Part shown: positions 28,580 to 38,025 of the stretch, piece by piece
Layout: each line of letters begins with the position of its first letter
Numbering within the stretch: the first letter of the stretch is position 1
From: Sulfitobacter dubius
GTDB lineage: Bacteria; Pseudomonadota; Alphaproteobacteria; Rhodobacterales; Rhodobacteraceae
Direction: 5' to 3'
Assembly: GCF_900113435.1 (NCBI RefSeq)
Contig: NZ_FOPG01000001.1
Coordinates: 496,001 to 560,000 of the forward strand
Length of the DNA: 64,000 nucleotides
Position numbers and translations under genes: made by a program
Notes under the pieces: generated by a model
What the model was told of the DNA's origin: nothing
Seen by the model: only the letters and a program-made list of their open reading frames with translations
Database searches by the model: none

Positions 28580-29709
28580 GCGGCCGCCCCTTTGCCACGT
28601 AGCCGCCGCCGAATCCAGCGCGGATGCGCCGATTGCCACAGCATCGCAAGTGTCAGCGACGCCCCGATAAGCGACGGTAGATAGGCAAGCGGCCAAGCGG
28701 CGGCAGTCTCGCGAATTTGCACCACCAAGGTACCCCGCAGCCCGTCAATGGCGATCAACAGGCCAAAGGCGATTACCGCTTCGCGCCAGACACCAAAACG
28801 CGAGAAACCACCAAGGATCAAAGTGGCAAAACCAATCATTGCGGCGACGATACAGAACAAGGGCTGCGCAAGGCGGCCATGTAATTCTTCGGCAACGATG
28901 CCTTGTGTTGTGTCAGCCTGCGCGGCAACCCCGGCCCAGTCCCATAACAACGCAGGCGTCACCATTGAAGACACCGACTGGCCAATAGCCTCGTCACTGC
29001 CGACCAAGGGGGAGATATCGAAGGAAAAATCACGAAATTTGGCGGTGGCCAGCCGGTTCTGGACCGTATCAAGGCGCTGCGCCATGCCGTTGAGCATGAT
29101 TAAGGTCGTATTCTCACCATTGCGGGCCAAGTAGGCTTCGGCGGCAGTATAGATCACCCCCTCATCGGCCTTGCGACGATCCGACAGAAACACATCGCGC
29201 AGGACGCCATCGTTATCGATCGCGCGGGTATAGAAGGTCACCTCATCCGACGGATGCAAAAACGTCCCTTCCGTCAACAGCCGCGCGGTGAGATTACGCG
29301 AGATCTCGGCCTCACGCTGTTTCAGTTGACCCTGCGCCATGGGCACAAGAAAATTGCTCAGCACTGTCATCATCAGCGCCACGCAAAGGCCAAAGACAAA
29401 GACAGGCCGCGCCAGACGCCAAGGACCGGACCCTGCGGCCTGAAGGACAGACAGTTCAGATTCGCTCGACATGCGGTTGGTCACATAGACCGACGCGGCA
29501 AAGGTTGCGATTGGCAGGACGGTGACAATCAACTTGGGCAGGCCAAGGGCCGTAAACTCCAGAAACACCAATGCAGATTGGCCGTCTCCGATCAAACGGT
29601 CGAATAATACCACCGCGCGGTTGATCCAAAACAACGCCACCAGCACCAGCGCGAAAAAGCCGAACATAACCAGAAGTTGCGACAGCATGTAGCGGTCAAT
29701 TCGTGCCAC
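28576..29709 (-). CDS. lptF: LPS export ABC transporter permease LptF
   Basis: A 377-residue partner of LptG with the same six-helix plus jellyroll layout; the coupling segment is RMSSESELSVLQAAGSGPW. The start appears to be GTG with GGGGGA six bases upstream; an ATG seven codons in is the alternative. First gene of the seven-gene envelope operon and divergent from pepA, a common alphaproteobacterial arrangement. Confidence 0.94.
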   Translation of the reverse strand: MARIDRYMLSQLLVMFGFFALVLVALFWINRAVVLFDRLIGDGQSALVFLEFTALGLPKLIVTVLPIATFAASVYVTNRMSSESELSVLQAAGSGPWRLARPVFVFGLCVALMMTVLSNFLVPMAQGQLKQREAEISRNLTARLLTEGTFLHPSDEVTFYTRAIDNDGVLRDVFLSDRRKADEGVIYTAAEAYLARNGENTTLIMLNGMAQRLDTVQNRLATAKFRDFSFDISPLVGSDEAIGQSVSSMVTPALLWDWAGVAAQADTTQGIVAEELHGRLAQPLFCIVAAMIGFATLILGGFSRFGVWREAVIAFGLLIAIDGLRGTLVVQIRETAAAWPLAYLPSLIGASLTLAMLWQSAHPRWIRRRLRGKGAAA

Positions 29710-29839
29710 TCTGATCCCCCGAGATGCTCTGACGGCGTTTAACAGGATCTTAAAGCAAATCTTGGGGCGGGAAAACTGCTATCTGGCCATGGGCGGCGCG
29801 GCGCGCTAGGTCTGGGCCAAATCAAACACGAGGCATACC

Positions 29840-31312
29840 ATGACCGATCTGATCCCCATCACCTTTGCTGAGACCGACATTGACCGAATCGCAGGGCATT
29901 CAGGGCGGGTCGCGGTCTTTCTTGAACCTGAGGGTCGGCTTGATGCCGGGGCGCGGCGGGTGAACCGGCTGACCAAGGGCGCATTACAACGGCTGGTGGA
30001 GAGCGATCGTTTTACCAGCCTCAACCCAGGTGATGTGCTTAGCATGGGCTTTCCCGCCGGAATGGCAGCAGAGGCGGTGGATGTAATCCACCTGCCGCGC
30101 CGCGCCGATGTCAAAACCGCGCGCAAGGCCGGGGCTGCACTCGCCAAACGCCGGGGCGACAGTGACCTTCTGATGCTCGCCGCAGGCACGCGCCGGGTGA
30201 CGGATGTGGCCTTTGGTTTGGCAATGCGGGACTATGGGTTTGAGGATCATAAATCATCCCCCAAACCCCGTAAGGGCAGTGTTGAGGTGATGTGTTCCAA
30301 GCCTGAGGATGCACGCGAAGCTGCAGCGCCATTGATGGCCGTGGCGGAGGGCGCATTCATGACCCGCGATCTGACCAATGCCCCGGCCAACATCCTGACG
30401 ACGACCAACTTTGCCGAACGTTTGGCCGAGATGGAGAGCTTGGGCCTTAAAGTTGAAGTTTTGGATGAAGAAGAGCTTGCAACGCTCGGAATGAGAACAC
30501 TTTTGTCGGTCGGGCAGGGCTCTGATAGCCCCTCCAAGGTCGTGGTCATGCGGTGGGAAGGTGGCGCTGAAGGGGCGGCCCCGCTGGCGCTGGTCGGCAA
30601 GGGTGTCGTCTTTGACACCGGCGGCATCAGCCTCAAACCCGGCGCGGGCATGGAAGACATGACCATGGATATGGGCGGCGCAGGTGTGGTGTCGGGCGTG
30701 ATGCGCACGCTGGCGCTGCGCAAGGCCAAGGCGAATGTCGTCGGGCTTGTTGGGATCGTGGAAAACATGCCATCGGGCAACGCGACCCGTCCGGGCGACG
30801 TGATTACCACTATGAAGGGCGACACTGTGGAGGTCATCAACACCGACGCCGAAGGGCGCTTGGTCCTCTGCGATGTCATGTGGTACGCGCAGGACCGCTT
30901 CAAACCTGCGGCGATGATCGATCTGGCCACGCTGACCGGTGCGGTCATTATCGGGCTGGGTCATGAAAACGCTGGCGTCTTCTCGAACGACGACGGGCTG
31001 TGCAACGATTTCCTGAAAGCCGCCGAAAGTGAAGGCGAGGGCGCATGGCGTCTGCCGCTGGGGCAAGGCTATGACGATCAGTTGAAAAGCCGGATTGCCG
31101 ATATGAAAAACATCGGCGGGCGTCCGGCGGGGTCTATCACTGCAGCGCAATTCCTCAAGCGTTTCGTCAAGGATGAAACACCTTGGATCCACCTCGACAT
31201 CGCCGGGGTTGCCTCGCTGAAGTCCGAGAGCACGCTGGCCCCCGCAGGCGCGACCGGCTGGGGCGTGGCGGCGCTGAACCGTCTGGTCGCCGACCGCTTC
31301 GAGAACGGCTGA
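29840..31312 (+). CDS. pepA: Leucyl aminopeptidase (M17)
   Basis: A 490-residue cytosolic two-metal aminopeptidase. The catalytic C-terminal domain carries LVGKGVVFDTGGISLKPG with the metal lysine and aspartate, MTMDMGGAGVVSG, and the family signature NTDAEGRLVL. The N-terminal macro-like domain occupies about residues 1-160. It reads away from lptF and is followed 7 bp later by holC. Confidence 0.96.
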   Translation: MTDLIPITFAETDIDRIAGHSGRVAVFLEPEGRLDAGARRVNRLTKGALQRLVESDRFTSLNPGDVLSMGFPAGMAAEAVDVIHLPRRADVKTARKAGAALAKRRGDSDLLMLAAGTRRVTDVAFGLAMRDYGFEDHKSSPKPRKGSVEVMCSKPEDAREAAAPLMAVAEGAFMTRDLTNAPANILTTTNFAERLAEMESLGLKVEVLDEEELATLGMRTLLSVGQGSDSPSKVVVMRWEGGAEGAAPLALVGKGVVFDTGGISLKPGAGMEDMTMDMGGAGVVSGVMRTLALRKAKANVVGLVGIVENMPSGNATRPGDVITTMKGDTVEVINTDAEGRLVLCDVMWYAQDRFKPAAMIDLATLTGAVIIGLGHENAGVFSNDDGLCNDFLKAAESEGEGAWRLPLGQGYDDQLKSRIADMKNIGGRPAGSITAAQFLKRFVKDETPWIHLDIAGVASLKSESTLAPAGATGWGVAALNRLVADRFENG

Positions 31313-31319
31313 ACCGGAA

Positions 31320-31778
31320 ATGGGAGCGGCTTACTTCTACCACCTGACCCAGCGACCTCTGGTCGAGACGCTGACGATGCTGCTGGAAAAGTCGCTCGCC
31401 AATGGGTGGCGCGTGGCCCTGCGCGGGACGGATCACGAGGGGCTAGAAGCGCTGGATCGGGCGCTTTGGACATTTTCCGAAGACAGCTTTCTGCCACATG
31501 GCATGGTTGGTGGTCCACAAGATGCAGATCAGCCGGTGCTGTTGACGATGGAAGACAGCACTCCCAACCGGGCGGATTGCCTGATGGCGGTACATGGTGC
31601 CAATGTCACGGCGCAAGAAACCGCAGCGTTGCAACGGGTTTGCGTGTTGTTTGACGGACATGACCCCATGGCACTGGATCACGCGCGAGGTCTATGGAAG
31701 CGGCTGAAGTCCGACGGTGCATCGGCACAATATTGGTCAGAAGAGAGTGGCCGCTGGGAAAAGAAGGCTGAGACCTGA
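31320..31778 (+). CDS. holC: DNA polymerase III subunit chi
   Basis: A 152-residue chi subunit linking the clamp loader to SSB. The typical beginning AAYFYHLTQRPLVETLTMLL and WRVALRGTDHEGLEALDRAL are present, and WTFSEDSFLPHGMVGGPQ matches the nucleotide-fold middle. The pepA-holC order is conserved in proteobacteria. Confidence 0.94.
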   Translation: MGAAYFYHLTQRPLVETLTMLLEKSLANGWRVALRGTDHEGLEALDRALWTFSEDSFLPHGMVGGPQDADQPVLLTMEDSTPNRADCLMAVHGANVTAQETAALQRVCVLFDGHDPMALDHARGLWKRLKSDGASAQYWSEESGRWEKKAET

Positions 31779-31811
31779 AAAAGGGGCAGGTGGCAAATGC
31801 CTCCCGCCCCT
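31778..31811 (-). terminator. Intrinsic terminator of the Ala/Lys-rich gene
   Basis: On the minus strand AGGGGC pairs with GCCCCT, extended by inner pairs with one A-A mismatch, and is followed directly by TTTTT. It lies 18 bases beyond the stop of the gene at 31830-32315; the convergent holC ends at the same spot. Confidence 0.85.
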
Positions 31812-31829
31812 CGAATGCGTAATCTCGGA

Positions 31830-32315
31830 TCAGGCCGCTTTGTCGACTGCGGATTTTGCAGCGGATGCAGCGTTGTTGGCCGTGCCGTCTTGCGATTGCG
31901 GCTCGACCTTGGTGACGTAGGATTTCGCGGCCTCAACAGCGCTGTTATTCACCGGCGCAATTGTATCGAGCAGAGCGCGGGTGCGAACACTCTCAACGTT
32001 ACGCTGTGCCGCAGCGCGGGCGAAAGCTTCGCTGTCAGCGTCTGACGCCTTCGGGGCTGTTTCCACCGATTTTGTCTGCGCGACAGCCTGCACCGCTTGG
32101 GTCTTTGCGGGCGCTTGCACGGATTGAGATTTGGTCGCTTCCTGTGCGGCGGCGCTATTTTGCGTCGCCTGTGGTTCGCTGGCTGGTTTTGCCTCAGCCT
32201 TGGGGGCGCTATTTTGGTTCTTTTCCGATTTCTCGGTCTTTTCGGCCTTCTCGGCTTTGGGGGGCTTGTTACTCTGTTGGTAGGAGGAAGACCCCCATAA
32301 AATGTTCGATAGCAT
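31830..32315 (-). CDS. Ala/Lys/Gln-rich low-complexity protein, hypothetical
   Basis: A 161-residue protein I do not recognise with certainty. After MLSNILWGSSSYQQSN it is highly charged and repetitive (AEKAEKTEKSEKNQN), then Ala/Gln-rich, and ends with a more ordered part (SVRTRALLDTIAPVNNSAVE). No signal peptide or membrane helix. GGAGA sits 10 bases before the ATG; the frame is open 40 codons further up, but that stretch runs through promoter-like direct repeats. It has its own terminator. Confidence 0.65.
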   Translation of the reverse strand: MLSNILWGSSSYQQSNKPPKAEKAEKTEKSEKNQNSAPKAEAKPASEPQATQNSAAAQEATKSQSVQAPAKTQAVQAVAQTKSVETAPKASDADSEAFARAAAQRNVESVRTRALLDTIAPVNNSAVEAAKSYVTKVEPQSQDGTANNAASAAKSAVDKAA

Positions 32316-32389
32316 GACAGCAAGTTCTCCAAATTTGGGTACAGTTGTGCCTTGCAGATATTCGCGCAAAACGGCGGTAACCTGTCCAA

Positions 32390-32423
32390 TTTGCGGCGAA
32401 TGCGGCGTCATTTTGCGGCGAAT
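32390..32423. repeat. Two exact 12-bp direct repeats, 22-bp period
   Basis: TTTGCGGCGAAT occurs at 32390-32401 and 32412-32423. The repeats lie in the 150-bp gap between the protease stop and the Ala/Lys-rich gene start. Spacing of two helical turns fits a tandem binding site for a regulator, though no such regulator is known to me. Confidence 0.6.
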
Positions 32424-32465
32424 TTGATTGTTCAATGCCGGGAGGATAGGAAATTAGAAGCAGGA

Positions 32466-33047
32466 TCAGCGACTTAGCCGAAACTCGCCACCGCTAATCT
32501 CAATCCGTCCCCAGCGTTGTAGATAGCCCATACCCAAAAGTGACTGTGACATTGCGCCTTCATTCACCACAGCAGAGACATTGTGATCTACCGCGTTGCC
32601 CACGACGATTTCGTCAAGCTTTACAAAAGCGGTGCGGGTTTCACCATTCGCTGTAGCGGCACGCCCGAGGTAGTTAAGTTCTTCGGGGTCGATGCCAATC
32701 CGCCCGGCATCGGCCTTGCTCAACACAATATCTGACGCGCCCGTGTCGACGACAAAACGCACCGGGGCTCCGTTGACTTCAGCAGTCAGGTAATAATGAC
32801 CATCGCGCCCGCGCGGCAGGACAATCTCGCCCGCTTCGCTGATGCTGAGTTGCTGGCGCGCGGTGTCCCGGGTGATGTCTTGCCACAGGCCAACACCAGC
32901 GGCAGCACCGACAAAGATCAGGCCCCAGACTGCGGCCTGTTGCAGCGTCTTGTTCATGCTGGGACGATTTTGGAGGAAAAACCAGCCCGCCAACATGGTG
33001 AGCAGGACAATTAGGTAGATCAGCTGTGCAGTGTCGATTTCGGCCAT
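32466..33047 (-). CDS. Membrane-anchored retropepsin-like aspartic protease (TIGR02281 type)
   Basis: A 193-residue protein with two N-terminal hydrophobic segments (residues about 8-26 and 36-54) and a single retropepsin domain. The active-site motif VVDTGASDIVLS is at about residue 99, and SQSLLGMGYLQRWGRIEI is the C-terminal part of the fold. Such half-proteases act as dimers. Substrate unknown. Same direction as the MarC gene 45 bp upstream. Confidence 0.9.
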   Translation of the reverse strand: MAEIDTAQLIYLIVLLTMLAGWFFLQNRPSMNKTLQQAAVWGLIFVGAAAGVGLWQDITRDTARQQLSISEAGEIVLPRGRDGHYYLTAEVNGAPVRFVVDTGASDIVLSKADAGRIGIDPEELNYLGRAATANGETRTAFVKLDEIVVGNAVDHNVSAVVNEGAMSQSLLGMGYLQRWGRIEISGGEFRLSR

Positions 33048-33092
33048 AAGTTCGCCCCCTTAATCCAGATATAGGAACGCAGAGGGCAAATG

Positions 33093-33731
33093 TCAGCCGG
33101 GTGTCGGGCCGGGGCCGAAACCAAAGGCCGCAAGGCCATCGAGCACGAATTGAACCGAAAGGGCCGCCAGCAGCATGCCCAGCAAACGGGTGATGATATT
33201 GATGCCGGTCTTGCCCATCGCGCGCTCAAGTGCGCCGCTTACTTGCATGGTCAGCGCCATAACCACCAACGTAAGTGCGGTGATCACGATAATGGTCAGC
33301 AACCCTTCGCCGCCCGGTTTCTCACCCGTCAGCAGGATGACAGAGGCGATAGAGCCGGGACCCGCGATCAGTGGGATCGCCATGGGAAAGACCGATGGAT
33401 CGTCGTGGTCATCCTCATCCGCGCGGTCCTCGCGCCGTTTGGTCCGACGGTCAAAAAGCATGTCGAGAGCGGTTATGAATAGCAAAATGCCCCCCGCGAC
33501 ACGAAAAGCGGGCATTGAAATCCCGATGAAACCAAGCACCGCTTCGCCGAAGGCCGCGAAGATCAGCAAAATCAACCCGGCTACGCCCACCGCGCGCCAA
33601 GCGATTTTGCGCCTCTGCGCATTGCTCATCCCACGGGTCAGCGCCAGAAAGACAGGCGCAATGGCGATGGGGTCGATCACAACAAACATCGTGACGAGGG
33701 CGGTAATCATATAGGCGGTATCGAAGGTCAT
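33093..33731 (-). CDS. MarC-family integral membrane protein
   Basis: A 212-residue, six-helix membrane protein. Family motifs are FVVIDPIAIAPVFLALT near the N-terminus and FPMAIPLIAGPGSIASVILL in the second repeat, separated by a charged loop (RRTKRREDRADEDDHDDP). Despite the old name, no antibiotic-efflux role is established. The start MTFDTAYMI is chosen over an upstream in-frame ATG. Confidence 0.92.
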   Translation of the reverse strand: MTFDTAYMITALVTMFVVIDPIAIAPVFLALTRGMSNAQRRKIAWRAVGVAGLILLIFAAFGEAVLGFIGISMPAFRVAGGILLFITALDMLFDRRTKRREDRADEDDHDDPSVFPMAIPLIAGPGSIASVILLTGEKPGGEGLLTIIVITALTLVVMALTMQVSGALERAMGKTGINIITRLLGMLLAALSVQFVLDGLAAFGFGPGPTPG

Positions 33732-33772
33732 CGGTATTCCTTGGCGCGGTGCAGCCTTGTCAGAATGCACGA

Positions 33773-33793
33773 GGGCCGCCCTTTAGGCGACCC
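33773..33793 (-). terminator. Hairpin downstream of the ABC-F gene
   Basis: GGGTCGCC pairs with GGGCGGCCC-like sequence on the minus strand (one G-U pair) around TAAAG. It lies about 30 bases past the ABC-F stop and has no T-run; a weak terminator candidate. Confidence 0.4.
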
Positions 33794-33823
33794 CCGCGTT
33801 GTATTGATATGAGAGATTCAGGA

Positions 33824-35689
33824 TCAGGCGGTGGCCTTCTCCAGCTTTTCCTGCGCGCCCATCCAAAGAGTTTCGGCGCGGTGGAGCGCCTCCATCACTT
33901 CGGCGTATTTCTTGTTCCAGACCTCAAGCTCACCGGTTTTGGCATCTTCATAGAGCGCCGGATCGGCCAGTTTTTTGGCCAGTTTGTCGCGCATCTCATT
34001 GATCTTTTCCATGCGCGCTTCGGCCTTGCGGACCTCGCTGCGCAGGGCCAGCACCTCATCGCGGCTGGCGCGTTTGGGCTTGGGGGCTTCTTTGGGCTGC
34101 TTCGACGGGTTCTTGCTGACTGGTTTTTCGGGTGTCAGCAGCATCTTGCGATAGGCTTCGAGGTCTTCCTCATAGGGTTTGACCGTGCCGTTGGATACGA
34201 GCCAAAGCCGGTCGGCCACCAGAGACAGCAGGTGCATGTCGTGGCTGACAAGGATCACCGCGCCCGAGTAGCGCGTCAGCGCCTCAACCAGCGCCTCGCG
34301 GGATTCGATATCAAGGTGGTTGGTCGGCTCATCAAGGATCAGCAGATGCGGCGCGTGCAGCGTGGCCAGCAGCAACGACAGACGTGCCTTTTGTCCGCCC
34401 GACAGGCGGCCCACCTCGGTTTCGGCCTGTTCGGGGCCAAGGCCAAAGCCCGCCAGTTGCGCGCGCAGCTTGGATTGCAAGACGCCCGGACGGGCGGCAA
34501 TCATATGTTGCAGCGGTGTCTCTTCGACGATCAGCTCATCCACCTGGTGCTGGGCAAAGAAACCCACCCGCAGTTTCGAGGAGTTTACCTGCCGCCCGGC
34601 CATCAGCGGCAGCCGGTCTGATAGCAGTTTTGCCAGCGTCGACTTGCCCTGACCGTTCTTACCCAGCAGGGCAATGCGGTCGTCTTGGTCGATGCGCAGG
34701 TTCAACCGCGTCAGCACCGGGTTGTCGTCGCTATAGCCGACGGAGCCGTTCTCGATGTTGATAATCGGCGGCGAGAGTTCCTCGGGCTCGGGGAAGGTGA
34801 AGACCTTGCGCGCCACATCCTCAGGCGCGGTGATCATGTCCATCTTCTCGATCATCTTCAGGCGCGATTGCGCCTGTTTCGCTTTGGAGGCTTTGGCCTT
34901 GAAGCGATCCACGAAGCTTTGCATGTGATCGCGGCGGGCCTGTTGTTTCTTGGCCATCGCCGCCTGCAACGCGCGTTTTTCGGCACGCTGGCGGGCGAAT
35001 TGGTCATAGGGGCCTTGGTAGTAGGTCAGCTTGCGGTCTTCGAGGTGCAAGATTCCGCCGACGGCACGGTTTAGAAGGCCGCGGTCGTGGCTGATGATAA
35101 GCACCGTATGCGGGTATTTCGCCAGATAGCTTTCCAGCCACAACGCGCCTTCAAGGTCAAGATAGTTGGTCGGCTCGTCGAGCAGCAGCAGATCGGGCTG
35201 TGCAAAGAGCACCGCAGCCAGCGCCACACGCATTCGCCAGCCACCCGAAAAGGCAGAGCAGGGCATCTGTTGCTCTTCGTCGTCAAAGCCAAGACCCTTG
35301 AGGATCGAGGCCGCGCGCCCTTCGGCGGACCAAGCGTCGATGTCGGCCAGACGGGTCTGGATGTCGGCGATGCGAGTCGGTTCCTCGGCGGTTTCGGCCT
35401 CCAGCATCAGACGCGCGCGTTCGACATCGGCTTCCAGCACCGTATCGATCAACGAGGTCTCGGAGGACGGCACTTCCTGCGCCACGCCGCCGATCTTGGC
35501 GCGTGAGGGCAGGGACAACTCGCCGCTATCCAGCGTGAGTTCACCACGGATGAGCTTGAACAGCGTGGTCTTGCCCGCGCCATTGCGCCCGACGATGCCC
35601 ACTTTGTGGCCCTCGGGGATCACGGCGGAGGCTTCCTCGAACAGAGGGCGGCCTTCGACGGAGTAGTTGATTTCTGAAATGCGTAACAT
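33824..35689 (-). CDS. ABC-F family ATPase (YheS-like)
   Basis: A 621-residue soluble protein with two ABC ATPase domains. Domain 1 has [13 protein letters not shown] and [12 protein letters not shown]; the arm and linker region is Lys/Gln-rich; domain 2 has [14 protein letters not shown], signature [15 protein letters not shown] and [16 protein letters not shown] basic linker and C-terminal coiled coil ([20 protein letters not shown]) follow. ABC-F factors act on the ribosome during translation. The start [10 protein letters not shown] is the family start; ndk is divergent 106 bp away. Confidence 0.94.
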   Translation of the reverse strand: MLRISEINYSVEGRPLFEEASAVIPEGHKVGIVGRNGAGKTTLFKLIRGELTLDSGELSLPSRAKIGGVAQEVPSSETSLIDTVLEADVERARLMLEAETAEEPTRIADIQTRLADIDAWSAEGRAASILKGLGFDDEEQQMPCSAFSGGWRMRVALAAVLFAQPDLLLLDEPTNYLDLEGALWLESYLAKYPHTVLIISHDRGLLNRAVGGILHLEDRKLTYYQGPYDQFARQRAEKRALQAAMAKKQQARRDHMQSFVDRFKAKASKAKQAQSRLKMIEKMDMITAPEDVARKVFTFPEPEELSPPIINIENGSVGYSDDNPVLTRLNLRIDQDDRIALLGKNGQGKSTLAKLLSDRLPLMAGRQVNSSKLRVGFFAQHQVDELIVEETPLQHMIAARPGVLQSKLRAQLAGFGLGPEQAETEVGRLSGGQKARLSLLLATLHAPHLLILDEPTNHLDIESREALVEALTRYSGAVILVSHDMHLLSLVADRLWLVSNGTVKPYEEDLEAYRKMLLTPEKPVSKNPSKQPKEAPKPKRASRDEVLALRSEVRKAEARMEKINEMRDKLAKKLADPALYEDAKTGELEVWNKKYAEVMEALHRAETLWMGAQEKLEKATA

Positions 35690-35795
35690 GGATGCCGTTT
35701 GGAGCAACGCGGGCAGAAGGTCAATCGCGGCTTTTCATGTGCAAGACCCCATGCTAGGGAGCGCGCAAATCAACACCCGCTATGGAGTACAGCCA

Positions 35796-36218
35796 ATGGC
35801 CCTCGAACGCACTTTCTCAATCATCAAGCCCGACGCAACCCGCCGCAACCTGACCGGCGCCATCGTCAAGAAATTCGAAGACGCTGGTCTGCGCGTTGTC
35901 GCACAAAAGCGTATCCACCTGACAAAGGCGCAGGCGGGTGAGTTCTACAAGGTACACGCTGAGCGTCCCTTCTATGACGAACTGTGCGAGTTCATGGCCT
36001 CCGCGCCGATCGTTGCTCAAGTTCTCGAAGGTGAAAACGCCATCGCGAAAAACCGCGAAGTCATGGGCGCAACCAACCCTGCGGACGCAGAAGCAGGCAC
36101 TATCCGCGCAGAATTCGCTGAAAGCGTTGGCGAAAACTCCGTTCACGGTTCCGACGCGCCGGAAACCGCAGCGGTTGAGATCGCCTACTTCTTCTCCGGT
36201 CTGGAACTGGTCGGCTAA
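35796..36218 (+). CDS. ndk: Nucleoside diphosphate kinase
   Basis: Exchanges the gamma-phosphate between NTPs and NDPs through a phosphohistidine. The active-site histidine is in [20 protein letters not shown], and the N-terminus [18 protein letters not shown] is canonical. 140 residues is the standard length, which fixes the start. Single-gene unit closed by a terminator. Confidence 0.98.
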   Translation: MALERTFSIIKPDATRRNLTGAIVKKFEDAGLRVVAQKRIHLTKAQAGEFYKVHAERPFYDELCEFMASAPIVAQVLEGENAIAKNREVMGATNPADAEAGTIRAEFAESVGENSVHGSDAPETAAVEIAYFFSGLELVG

Positions 36219-36243
36219 GCCACCGTTCTTCGGACAAAGAATG

Positions 36244-36270
36244 AAAGGGTCGCCTTCGGGCGGCCCTTTT
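36244..36270. terminator. Bidirectional intrinsic terminator
   Basis: AAAGGGTCGCC pairs with GGCGGCCCTTT (one T-G pair) around a TTCG tetraloop, followed by a T on the plus strand; the minus strand reads into CCCTTTCATT. It separates convergent ndk and the DUF4112 gene. Confidence 0.85.
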
Positions 36271-36280
36271 GCGTTTGGAA

Positions 36281-36703
36281 TCAATTGTTGGGGGTAGGAT
36301 GATGGGAGGACATACGCCCTTCGATGTCTCCCATAGGCGGTGCCTTGGCGGCTTGGTCTGTAAGGTGACGTTCGAGCAGATCCACGTTGCGCAGCTTCGA
36401 TTTCCAGCCGATGTCGAACAGATCACCGACCAGAGGCACCGAACCGATTACATAGTCGATCCCGGTGTTGACCAGCATTTTGGCCAACACGCCCTTTGGC
36501 GCGCCCATTCGGTGCGATTCTTTCAGAATATAAGCCGAGGGGAGCAGCGCGAGGGTATCGCCCACCACGGGCACAAAGCCCAATATCGAATCCCACCCCA
36601 TACGGACGCCGACGATCGGCAATTTAAAAGCGCTGTCCATGCTAACCGCCAGACGGCGCAGACGGGCGAGGTCGGCTTCGTGAGAGGGGACGTGGGGTTC
36701 CAT
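36281..36703 (-). CDS. DUF4112 domain-containing protein
   Basis: A 140-residue protein of the DUF4112 family. Two short hydrophobic segments carry the repeated GxVPxVGD pattern: DSILGFVPVVGDTLALLP and DYVIGSVPLVGDLFDIGWKS. Probably membrane-associated. Function unknown. Confidence 0.88.
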   Translation of the reverse strand: MEPHVPSHEADLARLRRLAVSMDSAFKLPIVGVRMGWDSILGFVPVVGDTLALLPSAYILKESHRMGAPKGVLAKMLVNTGIDYVIGSVPLVGDLFDIGWKSKLRNVDLLERHLTDQAAKAPPMGDIEGRMSSHHPTPNN

Positions 36704-36798
36704 ATCTGTCCTTGCGTGTTGCTCTAGGCTGCAAACGCGCGATCAGGCTGCAAAGTTCCCCAAAGCACCGGCCCCATCCGGCGCGTCGCGGGGCCTGC

Positions 36799-36921
36799 TC
36801 AAAGGCTGGCGTAATCGGTAATCAATGGTGTGGGACGCTGCGGTGGCTGGGCCGAGGTACCGCTCGGCTTTGGCGCAGGCTTGGGTTTTTGCGGTTGCGG
36901 CGTTCTGTCTAGTCGGGCCAT
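36799..36921 (-). CDS. Small Pro-rich protein, 40 residues
   Basis: A short frame with an excellent ribosome binding site (AAAGGAG, 7 bases before ATG). The product starts MARLDRTPQPQKPKPAP and ends RPTPLITDYASL; it is basic, proline-rich and probably unstructured. I have a faint recollection of similar tiny Rhodobacteraceae proteins ending in ITDYAS-, but no function. The remaining bases of the 36704-37066 gap show nothing else; codons upstream of the ATG stay open but lack a start context. Confidence 0.5.
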   Translation of the reverse strand: MARLDRTPQPQKPKPAPKPSGTSAQPPQRPTPLITDYASL

Positions 36922-37066
36922 CGGGTAGCTCCTTTGCTGCTCGCTGGGGTTTGATGTCTCCCACCCTCGCAACCAGCTTGGGCGCGGTTCAGGTCCATAA
37001 AGGGGCCAGATTGCGCCCAGAATGGGGCATTTGTTGCGATTATACGACGGAATCCGATGTTTTCTC

Positions 37067-37981
37067 TTATAAGTTGAGGGCGAATTGCGCTTCCGCCTGC
37101 AAAGCACCCAGCGGCGCCACGCGGCCCCGACCTGTCAAATCGACCAGATGCGCCAGCACGTTTCGCGTGGCAGCCCCCAAAAGCGCGGCGGGGGTCTCGG
37201 TATAGATTACGCGGGCGAGGTCCTCAGCCGTGGCAGGCCCGGCAACCAGTGCTTCGAGGATCGACGCCTCCCGCGCGCGACGGTGCGCGACCAACCAATC
37301 GAGCCGCGCGTTGGGGTCGCTGACCGGCGCGCCGTGACCGGGGTAGAACACCCGCCACTGACGGGCTGCCAGCTTTTCGCAGGAGGCCATGAAATCGGTC
37401 AGATCCCCATCGGGTGGAGAGACCAGAGAGGTGGCCCAGCCCATGACGTGATCCGCTGTGAGACAGGCATCCCCCCAAGCGAGGCAGAGGTGATTGCCGA
37501 TATGACCCGGCGTGTGCAGCACCTCCAGCGCCAAGCCGTCCCCCTCCAGCACATCGCCGTCGGCCAAGGTATGATCGGGCCGAAACCCGTGGTCCACACC
37601 TTCACCGCCGCCCATCAGCCCCGCCTCGGCCAGCCCCTGCATCACCGCCGAACGGCCCGCCGTAGCGTCGCCAAAAGCCCAGATCTCGGCCCCGGTCCGT
37701 GCGGCCAAGGGACGCGCGAGGGGGGAGTGATCCAGATGCGTATGGGTCACGATGATATGGCTGATCCGCTGCCCCGGCTCTATCGCAGCGAGGATCGCTT
37801 CAAGATGCGCGGGGCTGTCGGGGCCGGGGTCGATCACCGTCACATCGTTCTCGCCCAACAAATAGGTATTCGTGCCGCGATAGGTCATTGGCGAAGAGTT
37901 GGGCGCCACGATACGGCGCAGCCCGGGTTCCAAGGTTTCGGCATGGCCAATCTCGGGGTCGAAGTTGTCGGGCGGCAGCAT
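37067..37981 (-). CDS. MBL-fold metallo-hydrolase (LACTB2-like)
   Basis: A 304-residue metallo-beta-lactamase-fold hydrolase. Metal ligands are in VTHTHLDHSP, LHTPGHIGNHLCL, LTADHVMG and FYPGHGAPV, and the C-terminal winged-helix-like part (PATAEDLARVIYTETP) matches LACTB2-type enzymes, some of which are nucleases. Substrate unknown. Divergent from the histidine kinase gene 44 bp away. Confidence 0.92.
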   Translation of the reverse strand: MLPPDNFDPEIGHAETLEPGLRRIVAPNSSPMTYRGTNTYLLGENDVTVIDPGPDSPAHLEAILAAIEPGQRISHIIVTHTHLDHSPLARPLAARTGAEIWAFGDATAGRSAVMQGLAEAGLMGGGEGVDHGFRPDHTLADGDVLEGDGLALEVLHTPGHIGNHLCLAWGDACLTADHVMGWATSLVSPPDGDLTDFMASCEKLAARQWRVFYPGHGAPVSDPNARLDWLVAHRRAREASILEALVAGPATAEDLARVIYTETPAALLGAATRNVLAHLVDLTGRGRVAPLGALQAEAQFALNL

Positions 37982-38025
37982 GGATTCACCTTTCGCTGGG
38001 GCAGGGGGCTGGCTAAGGTCTAGCC

